From Pseudomonadales bacterium (GTDB taxonomy: Bacteria; Pseudomonadota; Gammaproteobacteria; Pseudomonadales; Azotimanducaceae), in the NCBI GenBank assembly GCA_017642855.1, contig JAEPOO010000002.1, forward strand, positions 705,545 to 769,544: DNA of 64,000 nt. The letters run 5' to 3'. A program made the position numbers and the translations under genes. Under the pieces are notes generated by a model. That model did not search any database and was not told where the DNA came from. It was given only the letters and a program-made list of their open reading frames with translations. Each line of letters opens with the position of its first letter. The first letter of the stretch is position 1. Of the stretch, positions 1-9,411 are shown piece by piece.

Positions 1-1
1 T

Positions 2-1561
2 AGTGTCGTTTTCCCGGTGGTCTTTATCCTGGGTGTACTGACTGGTATTGAACTGCCTCTCATCATGCGACTTGCACGCCAGATTCGAGACGAGACACGG
101 GCGGCTAATATGGCCCTGGGCTGGGATTACCTGGGATCATTGGTCGGTGCCATGCTCTTTCCTCTTGTCATTTTGACCTCTGTGGATCTGATCACTGCAG
201 GTTTTATCATCGCGGCGGTTAACTTGCTGGTCGCGATCTGGATCTGGCTGTTTCGTTTGGATGGTTCCAGATTTCTTTTTGATCGATTCGGTTTGCTCGC
301 CATCGCGGGTTGTCTTGTTATTGCGATGCTCAATGCAAGTGCGATCAACCAATATTTCCTTCAACGCTACTACTATTACCACCTTATGGATGAGGGTTTA
401 GTGGGACTCTTTAGTCCTCGGTTTGATCTCCCAGAGATCCGTCGGACCCGCTCCGCGTATCAGGTGATTGATATGGTAGAAGGAACGAGCCCCAGCTTTT
501 TCGCAGACTTTATTGCGGTCTACAGTGATAAGCTGACATTGAATCCGGATTTCCCGGTTGATCAAAAGCTCTTCCTTAATGGTGCGCCGCAGACGGATAC
601 ACGACTGGAAGAGGTTTACCACGAATGGTTCGCTCACTTTCCGATCATTCTGAATGGTCAGGTGCCAAAGCGGGTGCTGGTGCTGGGCGGAGGGGATGGA
701 TTTCTTGTCAGGGAGTTGCTCAAGTATCCCGGCATTTCGAGTATTCAGCACATCGATATAGACCCTGTCCTCATTGAGCTGGCGAGAACCGACGATGTTC
801 TGAAGCGGGCCAATGGCGGGGCTCTCGACGATGCTCGGGTGGATACGGTCATAACGGATGGTTATCAGTTCCTTCGACACGCTCAAAAAAAATACGATGC
901 CATTTATATCGACCTGCCGGTACCAAATAATTACGATCTGGCGAAACTTTACAGTCGCGAGTTTTATGAGTTTGTCCGGCGGCGAATCGCAGATGACGGA
1001 TTTGCGGTTTTTGATTCATCGCAGACGTCAGCCTTGTCGGTCAGGGCTGAAGATGGTTCTCGCGAGCTTCTGCCAAGAAATACCTGGCCGGTGTTTGGCC
1101 ACACACTGAAACGAGCAGGCTTTGGAACTATCGTACCTTTTTACTCAACGCTTGAAACAGATCATCCCGGTCTGCAGGAAGTGATTGACGAAAAAGGCTT
1201 TAACCTGTCGCCAGCTGAACGTGAGAAGTTGCAGGAGATTCGCTCTCCAGCGAGGCGAGAGCTGGAGCGCAGGCGATTGCTTGCAGAACACCATGCGCGC
1301 TTGAAGCTTCTGTCCAGTGATTATCTTCTTCAGGGGTTTGTGTTCCTTGCGCCAGAAGTGCGATCCCTGGACAAGCGGTACAAAGATATGAGCGGTGAGC
1401 GAGATGGGCTGGCTCTGCACGTGCTTGACGCAAAAAGATTTGAGCTCTCTTTTACTGACTACCTGGTTGTGCCAGAAGAGGTCGACAAAGAGAAAGTGAA
1501 TTCAATTGTTCGGCCCACGTTGCCGGTGACGCCCTGGTGGCGTCCTATGACCGGATATTGA
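2..1561 (+). CDS. Membrane-anchored spermidine synthase-like methyltransferase-fold protein (5' partial)
   Basis: The frame is open to the left edge of the window, so the N-terminus and probably further membrane segments lie upstream. The visible part has hydrophobic segments (about residues 5-20, 40-80 and 95-115) and then a soluble spermidine-synthase-like domain. That domain contains a glycine-rich nucleotide-binding loop (VLVLGGGDGFLVREL) followed by an acidic stretch (HIDIDPVLIELAR) and a YDAIYIDLPVP segment, the usual order in aminopropyltransferases. Fusion of membrane segments to a spermidine synthase domain is a known bacterial architecture, but the substrate of such proteins is often not polyamine. 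It ends 4 bp before the converging SDR gene. The fold is clear; the substrate is unknown. Confidence 0.8.
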   Translation, partial: SVVFPVVFILGVLTGIELPLIMRLARQIRDETRAANMALGWDYLGSLVGAMLFPLVILTSVDLITAGFIIAAVNLLVAIWIWLFRLDGSRFLFDRFGLLAIAGCLVIAMLNASAINQYFLQRYYYYHLMDEGLVGLFSPRFDLPEIRRTRSAYQVIDMVEGTSPSFFADFIAVYSDKLTLNPDFPVDQKLFLNGAPQTDTRLEEVYHEWFAHFPIILNGQVPKRVLVLGGGDGFLVRELLKYPGISSIQHIDIDPVLIELARTDDVLKRANGGALDDARVDTVITDGYQFLRHAQKKYDAIYIDLPVPNNYDLAKLYSREFYEFVRRRIADDGFAVFDSSQTSALSVRAEDGSRELLPRNTWPVFGHTLKRAGFGTIVPFYSTLETDHPGLQEVIDEKGFNLSPAEREKLQEIRSPARRELERRRLLAEHHARLKLLSSDYLLQGFVFLAPEVRSLDKRYKDMSGERDGLALHVLDAKRFELSFTDYLVVPEEVDKEKVNSIVRPTLPVTPWWRPMTGY

Positions 1562-1565
1562 TTCA

Positions 1566-2348
1566 CTAGGAACGATCTCTTGATGAGGGCAGTCCAATGG
1601 TCATCCCTCCATCGACCACCATCTCAGCTCCGGTAATGTAAACGCTCTCATCAGAGCCAAGGTAGACTGCCATGTTCCCAATATCCCTTGCTGGATCTCC
1701 CATGTAACCAATCGGCAGGCTTTCCCCCACCGCTGTTTTTGCGGCCGCAGGATCTTCGGCGGCGCTGAAAATGGGATCCATAATCGGTGTATCGATAACC
1801 CCGGGGTGAATAGAGTTACAACGAATACCTAATGGCGCATTTTCCAGGGCCACCGTTTTGGTCAGTAGCTTCACCCCACCCTTGCTCGCGCTGTAAGAGG
1901 CACCGCCCATTTGTCCCCGAAGTCCAACAACGGAAGACAGGTTAATAATCGAACCGGAGGGACCCTCTGGATTTGTCTTCATCTGTCGAATGCCATGTTT
2001 GCAACCTAGGAAAACGCCCGTGAGGTTCACCGCCATAACCCGCTGCCATTCTTCAAGTGGTGTTTGGTCGATGGGGCAGCTGGTAAAAATGCCCGCGTTG
2101 TTGACGAGAATATCGAGACGACCGTGAGTGGCGACAACGCTGCCAATAATTGACTCCCACATGCTCTCGTCGCGAACGTCCTGCGCGAGAAACCGGGCAC
2201 CAATTTGTTCTGCGGCCTCAGAGCCACTTGAGTTGACATCGGTGATGATCGTTGTAGCGCCTTCCTCAACGAATCTTGTCGCCGTGCCAAGACCAAGGCC
2301 TGAGGCGCCGCCGGTGATGATGGCGATTTTGTTGTCCAGCCGACCCAT
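1566..2348 (-). CDS. SDR family NAD(P)-dependent oxidoreductase
   Basis: A 260-residue classical short-chain dehydrogenase. It has the N-terminal cofactor loop TGGASGLG (residues about 12-19), the NNAG motif, a catalytic Ser in INLSSVVG and the YSASK catalytic Tyr/Lys motif. The C-terminal ITGAEMVVDGGM segment is typical of 3-ketoacyl/alcohol dehydrogenase-type SDRs. An Asp at the end of beta-2 (TDVNS) suggests preference for NAD(H), which is inference. It lies 20 bp downstream of the APH-like kinase on the same strand, so the two are probably co-transcribed. The substrate cannot be read from sequence; a hydroxyacyl or alicyclic alcohol would fit the catabolic surroundings. Confidence 0.9.
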   Translation of the reverse strand: MGRLDNKIAIITGGASGLGLGTATRFVEEGATTIITDVNSSGSEAAEQIGARFLAQDVRDESMWESIIGSVVATHGRLDILVNNAGIFTSCPIDQTPLEEWQRVMAVNLTGVFLGCKHGIRQMKTNPEGPSGSIINLSSVVGLRGQMGGASYSASKGGVKLLTKTVALENAPLGIRCNSIHPGVIDTPIMDPIFSAAEDPAAAKTAVGESLPIGYMGDPARDIGNMAVYLGSDESVYITGAEMVVDGGMTIGLPSSRDRS

Positions 2349-2368
2349 GATTAACCCCTCTTTGTTAT

Positions 2369-3451
2369 TTATTTAAGTAGCTCAGCGCAATTCAGTGATT
2401 CCAGTGCTGAGAAAGAACGTTCCAGAACAGTATGACCAAGTTGTCGACCGCGCTCGTTGCCCTGGTCCAGGGTTCCGCAGATCGCAATGGGTGTGATCAT
2501 GGTAATAAGAAGATTGTAGCGATAGCGTTCCAGGCACTCATCGAAGCTGTAGTTCTTCACACCTTGTTCGATCAACGTGTCGTGATAAAGCTTCAGCGCA
2601 TTCATCTGGGATTGGCGGTGCAGATCTGCGTCAGCGCTCTGCGAACAGAAGTAGGCGATATCGTGAGTGCCATTACCACCCATGGTGTTCTGCCAATCGA
2701 AAGCGATGATCTCTGCAACACCATCCTTCTCGGTCATAAACATATTGTCGGTACGGTAGTCGCCATGAATGATGGTAGGTTCACCACCCAGCGCGAACTG
2801 AAATAGATCGAGGTACTGCTCGGTGATCTTGTGGACGATGTCTGCGCGATCACCAGTGAACAAGGTAGAAAAGTTGTCGATGGCGGGTTGAACGCCGGGC
2901 TTGAAAATCGCGTCTCTGCGAAACAGCATTGAGCGCATATCAATCTGATAGAACAGCCAGTCGAATTCACCGGTACGACCCCAGAAAGTGCCGTGCAACT
3001 CTGCTGCCCGGCGAAAAGCCACCATGAGTTGTTCCTCTGTGCAGGACACCAGCTGATCGCCGGCCTCTGCATCACCCATGTCTTCCAGAACCAGAAGGAA
3101 GTCCTGGTTGTCCGGATCGACAGCCGCGTAGAGTCCCCGGGGCACCGGTATTGGCGTTTCACTGGCGAGATGCCGGTAAAAGTTCACTTCGTTGCGATAG
3201 AAGTTAAGACCCTTGGACAGTTCGCTGTTTTCGGTTCTGGCGATACATTTAACAATCACCGTCGATTCCCGGCCTGATTCAAGTGTCAGGTGCCCGCGAG
3301 CGATCGATGACATCAATCCGACGCCTTCTCCCAGAGATCGGATTTCCGTTGCAACAATCGGTTCATCATAGAGATGACCGATGGTCGAATTGGCGATCTT
3401 TGGCGTGAATTCCTCGTACTTCTCAATCACGACATGCCGACTGATCTGCAT
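2369..3451 (-). CDS. APH/ecdysteroid-kinase-like phosphotransferase
   Basis: A 360-residue protein of the aminoglycoside phosphotransferase/EcKinase fold. It contains an ATP-binding N-lobe with a Lys strand (STVIVKCIAR), the catalytic loop IIHGDYRTDNMF (HGD...N) and the metal-binding IIAFDWQN (the DFG equivalent is DWQ). Bacterial members near acyl-CoA genes are thought to phosphorylate small hydroxylated metabolites, by analogy to the APH domain of ACAD10/11. That role is inferred here. It is the first gene of a probable two-gene unit with the SDR downstream. The upstream minus-strand sequence has a GAGGAG ribosome-binding site and a TATACT-like -10 box in the divergent region shared with the GMC gene. 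A related paralogue lies at 36240-37325. Confidence 0.82.
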   Translation of the reverse strand: MQISRHVVIEKYEEFTPKIANSTIGHLYDEPIVATEIRSLGEGVGLMSSIARGHLTLESGRESTVIVKCIARTENSELSKGLNFYRNEVNFYRHLASETPIPVPRGLYAAVDPDNQDFLLVLEDMGDAEAGDQLVSCTEEQLMVAFRRAAELHGTFWGRTGEFDWLFYQIDMRSMLFRRDAIFKPGVQPAIDNFSTLFTGDRADIVHKITEQYLDLFQFALGGEPTIIHGDYRTDNMFMTEKDGVAEIIAFDWQNTMGGNGTHDIAYFCSQSADADLHRQSQMNALKLYHDTLIEQGVKNYSFDECLERYRYNLLITMITPIAICGTLDQGNERGRQLGHTVLERSFSALESLNCAELLK

Positions 3452-3510
3452 CTGCTAGTACTCCTCAGGTGCGAACGTTTAAGGTGCGTTAGTATACAGA
3501 GGTTAAACCC

Positions 3511-3520
3511 TGGGGAGAGG
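3511..3520 (+). promoter_or_regulatory. Strong Shine-Dalgarno (GGGGAGAGG) for the ATC start
   Basis: The purine-rich TGGGGAGAGG lies 4-13 nt before the ATC at 3525. No ATG, GTG or TTG in the right frame is served by it. It is the main reason for assigning an unconventional start to the GMC oxidoreductase. Confidence 0.5.
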
Positions 3521-3524
3521 CGGC

Positions 3525-5132
3525 ATCTCAGGCTACGATTACATAATTGTCGGTGCAGGATCGGCGGGATGTGTGTTGGCAGAGCGGTTGTCTGCTGACC
3601 CCGCTCATCGCGTGTTGGTGCTCGAGGCAGGTGGCGCCGATCATCACCCGCTGGTCTCCATGCCGAAAGGTATCGCCAAGCTGGTTCGACGTGCTGATTT
3701 TACCTGGACCTTCCCCATTCGCCAGCCCCGCCGACCAAACATGCCCGCCAGCGAGGTCTGGATCCGAGGAAAATCGCTGGGCGGCTCAAGCTCTATTAAC
3801 GGCATGATCTATTCTCGTGGTCACCCCGAGGACTACGAAGAATGGAATACGCTGGGGGGGCCTGGTTGGGGCTGGCAGGAAATGAAAGCCGTCTATCGGC
3901 GGATCGAGTGTCATGAACTCGGTGAAGCCGATCATCGAGGCGGAGCAGGACCGTTGCCTGTTCAGACCGGCCAGTTCCGGTATCCGATTGCCGATGAACT
4001 GATTCGTGCAGGGGAAGAATTTGGTCTGCCGAGTAAAGAGGATATGAACGACGAAACGCTTGAGGGGATCGGTTACTACAATCACAACATTCGCAACGGC
4101 CAGCGCATGAGCGCCTCTCGTGTGTTTCTCAGACCCGCCATGAAGCGAGACAACCTTACCGTCGTGATGAATGCCCACGTCCGGAGAGTCTTCATCGATC
4201 AGGGTTTTGCAGTTGGTGTCGAATGCGATGTCGCAGGAAGGCTGGAGACTTTTGAATGCCGAGGTGAGGTCATACTCTGTGCTGGAACGATCCTGTCACC
4301 CAAGATACTTCAGTTGTCGGGCGTCGGGCCCGCTGCAGCTCTTGAGCAGGCTGGCGTGCCTCTCGTTAGAGACAGCCCTGATGTGGGTCGGCGTATGCGC
4401 GAGCACCTGGGTTTCTCGATGCCGCATCGCCTGAAGAATGGCCGTGGTATTAATCATCGGCTGCGCCGCTTCGGTCTGCTGGCGAGCGTTCTGCGTTATT
4501 ACCTGACACGCGGTGGGCCGTTGGCAACGGGCCCGTTCGAAGTGGGCGCGTTTGTACGCGCCATGCCCGGCGCGAATCGACCGGACACGCAACTCTATAT
4601 GGGGGCTTTCAGCTATGCCCGGACAGAAGGAAGCAGGCCAGTGCAATTGAGCACACCAGATAAGGAGCCTGGCATCACGATATATGGGCAACTGCTGAAT
4701 CTCACCAGCGAAGGTGAGGTCATGATTGAGAGCGCAGACCCGGATCTGCCTCCCGTCATTACGCCGAACTGGCTTCAGACTGAGTATGACCAGAAAGCGA
4801 TGATTCAGATGGTCAAAACCATGCGTCGGTTTGTGCGAGAAACCTCCGCTTCCCGATATTTTGGCGAAGAACTGTTACCGGGCAGTGATTGCAAAACCGA
4901 TGATGAGATTTTGAGTGCTGTCTTACTCGGTGCGACCAGCGGTCTCCATGGCACCGGCACGTGCCGTATGGGGCGTGACCAGGACTCAGTTGTCGATCAT
5001 CAGCTGAAAGTCAGAGGTGTCAAGGGCTTGCGGGTCGCGGACTGCTCAATCATGCCAGCCCTCGTGAGCGGCAATACCAATGCGCCTGCAATGGCCGTGG
5101 GCTGGCGGGCCAGTGATTTGATACTGAGTTGA
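3525..5132 (+). CDS. GMC family FAD-dependent oxidoreductase, probable ATC start
   Basis: A glucose-methanol-choline oxidoreductase of 535 residues. The FAD-binding beta-alpha-beta motif YDYIIVGAGSAGCVLAERL opens the protein. Other family signatures are SLGGSSSINGMIYSRGH, LCAGTILSPKILQLSGVGP, and the C-terminal LHGTGTCRMG and SGNTNAPAMAVGWRA segments that bring the catalytic His/Asn. The first ATG/GTG/TTG in frame (GTG at 3573) would delete the FAD loop. The frame is open back to a TAA at 3504. An ATC at 3525 gives the family-typical S-G-Y-D-Y start and sits 7 nt after GGAG within a GGGGAGAGG ribosome-binding site, so I place the start there. The substrate is probably an alcohol. It is divergent from the APH-like kinase. 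Confidence 0.85.
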   Translation: MSGYDYIIVGAGSAGCVLAERLSADPAHRVLVLEAGGADHHPLVSMPKGIAKLVRRADFTWTFPIRQPRRPNMPASEVWIRGKSLGGSSSINGMIYSRGHPEDYEEWNTLGGPGWGWQEMKAVYRRIECHELGEADHRGGAGPLPVQTGQFRYPIADELIRAGEEFGLPSKEDMNDETLEGIGYYNHNIRNGQRMSASRVFLRPAMKRDNLTVVMNAHVRRVFIDQGFAVGVECDVAGRLETFECRGEVILCAGTILSPKILQLSGVGPAAALEQAGVPLVRDSPDVGRRMREHLGFSMPHRLKNGRGINHRLRRFGLLASVLRYYLTRGGPLATGPFEVGAFVRAMPGANRPDTQLYMGAFSYARTEGSRPVQLSTPDKEPGITIYGQLLNLTSEGEVMIESADPDLPPVITPNWLQTEYDQKAMIQMVKTMRRFVRETSASRYFGEELLPGSDCKTDDEILSAVLLGATSGLHGTGTCRMGRDQDSVVDHQLKVRGVKGLRVADCSIMPALVSGNTNAPAMAVGWRASDLILS

Positions 5133-5148
5133 CTTCATTTCGTATAAT
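5118..5148 (+). promoter_or_regulatory. Candidate sigma-70 promoter for the RND efflux operon
   Basis: A consensus TATAAT at 5143-5148 lies 27 bp before the adaptor ATG. A TTGATA at 5118-5123 is a possible -35 box with a long 19-bp spacer. The site overlaps the end of the GMC gene. The -10 match is perfect; the -35 assignment is weak. Confidence 0.35.
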
Positions 5149-5175
5149 GGTCTTTGATGGTCAACTTTTAATCCT

Positions 5176-6261
5176 ATGTTCCCCGCTCAATTGCCATCGG
5201 CACGCCGTATAACGCTTGTTCTATTCGCGACGATCCTCACTGGTTGCGGCACCGAGGAAAGGTCCGTTCGGGGCGAACGGGCGCCTGTCAAAGTTGTTGC
5301 TGAACCCGTTCGTATCAACATTCAACAGACTCGCGTTGAAGCGGTTGGGACATCCAGGGCGCTTCAATCAGTAACCTTGTATCCACCGTCTGCCGGAGAA
5401 ATTGTCGCCATCAATTTCAAGCCGGGAAAACACGTCGATGAAGGCGATGTTCTGGTTGAGCTAGATCAGCGAAAAGAAAAACTGGCTGTTGAGCTAGCTG
5501 AGCACCGATTGTCTGAATCAGATCGATTGTTTGAGCGCTATCGCAAAAGTGCAGAAACCGGAGCAACCCTGCCGACAACGCTGGATACCGCTCGAACGGA
5601 ACTGGAAACAGCCAGGATTGAACTTCGTCAGGCGAAGATTGCGCTTGAAGACAGGAACATTGTTGCGCCGTTTGGTGGTCATATTGGAATGACAGATTTT
5701 GACGCGGGAGACCGTGTACAAACCACTACGCCAATCACGACCCTCGACAATAGAGATGCGGTGCTGATCACTTTTGAGTTGCCGGAGCGCCTGATTGATG
5801 TGGTCAGCAAAGGCCAGGAAGTGTCTATTCAAACCTGGGAACTGAATACGAAAGTCTTTTCTGGAGAAATCATCGAGGTGGATTCTCGTATTGATCCAGA
5901 GCTTCGAACCTTTGTCACCCGAGCGAAGGTGGAAAATGAAAACGACAGGTTGCGCCCAGGCCAGAGTTTTCGCGTGACCCTCAACGTCGCTGGTGAACCC
6001 TATCCGATCATGCCGGAGATCGCGGTTCAGTGGGGTGCTGATGGCGCCTTTGTCTGGAAGATCGTTGATGGTAACGCGGAGCGGATCAGAGTTTCCGTTG
6101 TTCAACGTAGGCAAGGTAAGGTCATGGTCGATGGTCCGCTGGTGGAGAATGATGTGATCATCGTTGAGGGCGTACAGCGCTTAAGGCCGGGTTTGCCGGT
6201 ATCGACAAACACCGCGGTAGCAGGTGAGGGCACGATCCCAACCGGTGTAGAACCGGGTTAG
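5176..6261 (+). CDS. RND efflux periplasmic adaptor (membrane fusion) lipoprotein
   Basis: A 361-residue membrane fusion protein. The N-terminus is a lipoprotein signal peptide with lipobox LTGC (Cys24), which predicts anchoring in the inner membrane. It is followed by the lipoyl/barrel-sandwich halves (VTLYPPSAGEIVAINFKPG ... IVAPFGGHIGMTDFDAGD) flanking a short alpha-hairpin, then beta-barrel and membrane-proximal domains. It bridges an inner-membrane RND pump to an outer-membrane channel. The permease GTG start follows 4 bp after its stop, so the pair is translated together. No TolC-type outer-membrane gene is present in the window, so the channel must be encoded elsewhere. Confidence 0.93.
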   Translation: MFPAQLPSARRITLVLFATILTGCGTEERSVRGERAPVKVVAEPVRINIQQTRVEAVGTSRALQSVTLYPPSAGEIVAINFKPGKHVDEGDVLVELDQRKEKLAVELAEHRLSESDRLFERYRKSAETGATLPTTLDTARTELETARIELRQAKIALEDRNIVAPFGGHIGMTDFDAGDRVQTTTPITTLDNRDAVLITFELPERLIDVVSKGQEVSIQTWELNTKVFSGEIIEVDSRIDPELRTFVTRAKVENENDRLRPGQSFRVTLNVAGEPYPIMPEIAVQWGADGAFVWKIVDGNAERIRVSVVQRRQGKVMVDGPLVENDVIIVEGVQRLRPGLPVSTNTAVAGEGTIPTGVEPG

Positions 6262-6265
6262 TTGG

Positions 6266-9200
6266 GTGAGCGGAGACATCAAGTCAGGGGTAGACGATCT
6301 TCCAAGCCTGTCGATCAGGCGGCCGGTTTTGGTGTTGGTCGTCAATCTGCTGATAGCGCTTGCTGGTATCGCTGCGATCATGGCGATCGAGGTTCGTGAA
6401 CTCCCGGATGTGGACAGGCCTGTCGTTTCGGTTCGTGCCGTATACCCTGGCGCCTCACCAGAAACCATGGATGCTGAAGTCATCAGCCGGATCGAAGGTG
6501 CGGTGGCTCGGGTCTCGGGCATTAAGCGCATTGAGTCTTCCTCTGAAGAAACGACGGGACGTATCCGAATCGAGTTCCGTCCGGGCACTGACCTGAACAG
6601 CGCTGCTGCTGATGTCCGAGAAGCGGTGAGTCGGATTTCCCGCCGTCTGCCGGAGCGGGTCGAGCAGGTGGTCGTCGTTAAAGCCGATGACGATTCGCGA
6701 GCCATCGTCAATCTTGCGGTCGTCTCTGATCGGCTGATGGAAGATGAGCTGACACACATTGTGGAGACAGACATCATTCCGAGTTTCCTGTCGATTGATG
6801 GCGTCGCGGATGTGCAGACATCCGGTGCCAGGCAGCGTCTCCTGCGTGTTGTTGTGGATCCATTGCGACTGACCAGTTATGGGCTGTCTGTCACCGATGT
6901 GGCGCGGGTTCTGCGGCAGGCAGCCTTTGACGTGCCGGCGGGCAGTTTCAGATCGCAAGAGCAGGAACTGCTGGTTCGCGCGGATGCAACAGTGGTGAGC
7001 GCAGAGCAGGTGAAAAACATCATCATCTCTGACACCCGACGGATTGGCGATGTTGCCAATGTCTATTTTGGGCCGGAAGACGCCAGCTCTTATACACGTC
7101 TCAATGGCCGCAATGTCATTGGTCTGGGCATTATTCGCCAGGCGCAGTCGAACACCATCAGAATTTCCGGGGGCGTACACAAAGCCGTTGAACAACTGAA
7201 TCGTCGTTTTGATGATCTGGAGATAGTGACGACGGATGACAGTGCTTCCTTTATCCGAAGTAGCGTCAGAGAAGTGCTTAAAACACTGATGATTACGATC
7301 GGCATTGTGATTGGCACCATCTATCTTTTCATAGGCTCTATTCGCGCTACGGTTATCCCAAGTATCGCGATCCCGGTTGCTTTGATTGGCACCGTGGCCG
7401 GTATCTGGATGCTCGGTTTTTCCATCAATATTTTGACATTGCTGGCGCTGGTTCTCGCAACTGGATTGGTGGTTGATGATGCCATCGTGGTGCTCGAGAA
7501 TATTCAGAGGCGTCGGGTGCAAGGGGTCGGTCCCAGGGCCGCGGCGGTGCTTGGTACCCGTCAGGTGTTTTTCGCTGTGGTGACAACCAGCATCGTTCTG
7601 ATCTCTGTCTTTGTGCCTATCGCGTTCCTGCCGAGTACTTCAGGCCGATTGTTCCGTGAGTTTGGTTTTGTGCTTGCCCTTGCCGTTGGCATATCCAGTT
7701 TTGTGGCTTTGTCTTTGGTACCAGCTGCAGCGGCTCGGCTGCCTGACGCCGGAGAGCCGGGTCGTTTTCGGTTATTGACCCTGTCGCTTGGCGCGCGAAT
7801 CCGAGGTCTTTATGAGAAAGGGCTAATTCTGGTGCTTAGCCGCCCCGCGATGGCTGTCCTGGTGGCAGCGGTCCTCGGGGTCGGTGCTGCGTCTGTATAT
7901 CCGAGCCTGGACAAAGAACTGTTGCCCCCGGAAGACCGCAGTATGATCCGAGTGTTCGCGTCCGGACCTGATGGTGTCGGTGTGAACTATATGGAACGCC
8001 AGACGCTGTTGATCGAAGATATTCTGCAACCTTGGGTTGATCGTGGCATCGTCAAGTCCACTTATGCACTGGTCGGCAACTGGGATCCCAACCTGGTGTT
8101 TATTTCCGTTCCTCTGCTGGACTGGAAAGAAAGAGACGTAAGTCAGGGTGAAATGATTCGAGCGGTAAAGCGCGATCTGGATCAATTGCCAGGTGTGCGC
8201 GGCGCTGTCTTTGCCGATAACAGTCTGAATCTGCGTCGTGGTGGCGGTGGCGGAATTGAGGTGGCTTTAGTCGGGAACGATTATGACGAGATCTACCAGG
8301 CAGCGCGTGGATTTGTTGACGCCATTGAAGAGAGCGAGGGTAGTCTATCGAACCCGCGTATTTCTTATGAGCCTACGCAACCGCAGTTGTCTGTTGAAAT
8401 TGACCGGCGTCGTGCGGCTGATCTCGGTATCGATCTGGACGAGCTTGCAGGCACGCTTAGAGCGATGATTGATGGTGATGAGATTATTGATCTTAACGTC
8501 GGCGATGAAGCGATTCCCATTGTGCTGGAATCTGCTGCCGGTGACATCAATGACCCGATGGATCTCGTGAATCTACATGTCGCTGCGAAAAACGGGCGTA
8601 TGTTACCCCTTTCCAGCCTGGTTACACTCAAAGAAGAGGGCGTTGCGACTGAATTGGATCGTCAGGCGCAACGTAGGGCGATCGAGGTCGACATCAACGT
8701 GACCCCGGGTTACCCCTTGAAATCGGCGGTAGATGAGTTGGTGTCAATCGCTAACGAGTCCCTGCCTGAAGACATCGATGTCGTTCTTGAAGGCGAAGCT
8801 GCAGAGTTGGAGGAGTCTTCTAGAGAAGTTGTCGCGACCTACCTCATCGCCATTCTGGTGGTATTTCTGGTGTTGTGCGCTCAGTTTGAAGGTTTCACCA
8901 GCGCGATCGTGATCACGATGATTATTCCACTCGGTGTCGCTGCCGCGGTTTTTGCACTCTTTCTGAGCGGCACCTCTGTCAACATTTACTCACAGATTGG
9001 TCTGGTTATGTTGATCGGACTCATGGCAAAGAATGGTATTCTTCTGGTCGAGTTTGCAGATCAACTAAGAGATCGGGGTTATCCGCTCCGGGAAGCGATC
9101 ATCGAAGGATCGAAGGTCCGATTCCGGCCGGTCGCCATGACGCTGATGTCGACAGTCCTTGGGGGACTTCCGCTGATTTTGGGTTCCGGTGCCGGTATTG

Positions 9201-9376
9201 AAGCACGAGAATCGATCGGTTGGGTCATCTTTGGCGGGCTGGGAATTGCTGCTATTTTCACGCTGTTCCTGACACCGGCGTTGTATCTGTTAATCGCTCG
9301 ATTCTCGAAGCCGAGGATTCACGAAGAACAACGAATGAGTCGGGAGTTGGCAGCGGCTGAAAGCCTGTCGCCTTAA
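6266..9376 (+). CDS. RND efflux transporter permease (HAE-1-like)
   Basis: A 1036-residue inner-membrane proton-driven pump of standard family length. It has 12 predicted membrane helices in two halves with large periplasmic loops. The proton-relay motif ATGLVVDDAIVVLENIQRR (adjacent aspartates in helix 4) is intact, and the second half carries GLMAKNGILLVEFADQLR. It starts with GTG 4 bp after the adaptor stop. The family exports hydrophobic drugs, bile-salt-like compounds or lipids. The specific cargo is unknown, but the hydrophobic-compound catabolism genes nearby suggest solvent or terpenoid efflux (inference). No local regulator is seen. Confidence 0.95.
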   Translation: MSGDIKSGVDDLPSLSIRRPVLVLVVNLLIALAGIAAIMAIEVRELPDVDRPVVSVRAVYPGASPETMDAEVISRIEGAVARVSGIKRIESSSEETTGRIRIEFRPGTDLNSAAADVREAVSRISRRLPERVEQVVVVKADDDSRAIVNLAVVSDRLMEDELTHIVETDIIPSFLSIDGVADVQTSGARQRLLRVVVDPLRLTSYGLSVTDVARVLRQAAFDVPAGSFRSQEQELLVRADATVVSAEQVKNIIISDTRRIGDVANVYFGPEDASSYTRLNGRNVIGLGIIRQAQSNTIRISGGVHKAVEQLNRRFDDLEIVTTDDSASFIRSSVREVLKTLMITIGIVIGTIYLFIGSIRATVIPSIAIPVALIGTVAGIWMLGFSINILTLLALVLATGLVVDDAIVVLENIQRRRVQGVGPRAAAVLGTRQVFFAVVTTSIVLISVFVPIAFLPSTSGRLFREFGFVLALAVGISSFVALSLVPAAAARLPDAGEPGRFRLLTLSLGARIRGLYEKGLILVLSRPAMAVLVAAVLGVGAASVYPSLDKELLPPEDRSMIRVFASGPDGVGVNYMERQTLLIEDILQPWVDRGIVKSTYALVGNWDPNLVFISVPLLDWKERDVSQGEMIRAVKRDLDQLPGVRGAVFADNSLNLRRGGGGGIEVALVGNDYDEIYQAARGFVDAIEESEGSLSNPRISYEPTQPQLSVEIDRRRAADLGIDLDELAGTLRAMIDGDEIIDLNVGDEAIPIVLESAAGDINDPMDLVNLHVAAKNGRMLPLSSLVTLKEEGVATELDRQAQRRAIEVDINVTPGYPLKSAVDELVSIANESLPEDIDVVLEGEAAELEESSREVVATYLIAILVVFLVLCAQFEGFTSAIVITMIIPLGVAAAVFALFLSGTSVNIYSQIGLVMLIGLMAKNGILLVEFADQLRDRGYPLREAIIEGSKVRFRPVAMTLMSTVLGGLPLILGSGAGIEARESIGWVIFGGLGIAAIFTLFLTPALYLLIARFSKPRIHEEQRMSRELAAAESLSP

Positions 9377-9411
9377 TAGAGAAAATTCTTAACAAAGAAA
9401 GGGAGTGCCTA

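Noticed and set aside
6181..7522. Long antisense frames opposite the RND permease
   Set aside because: Their composition is that of reverse-complemented coding sequence, without motifs or ribosome-binding sites. They are shadows of the permease.
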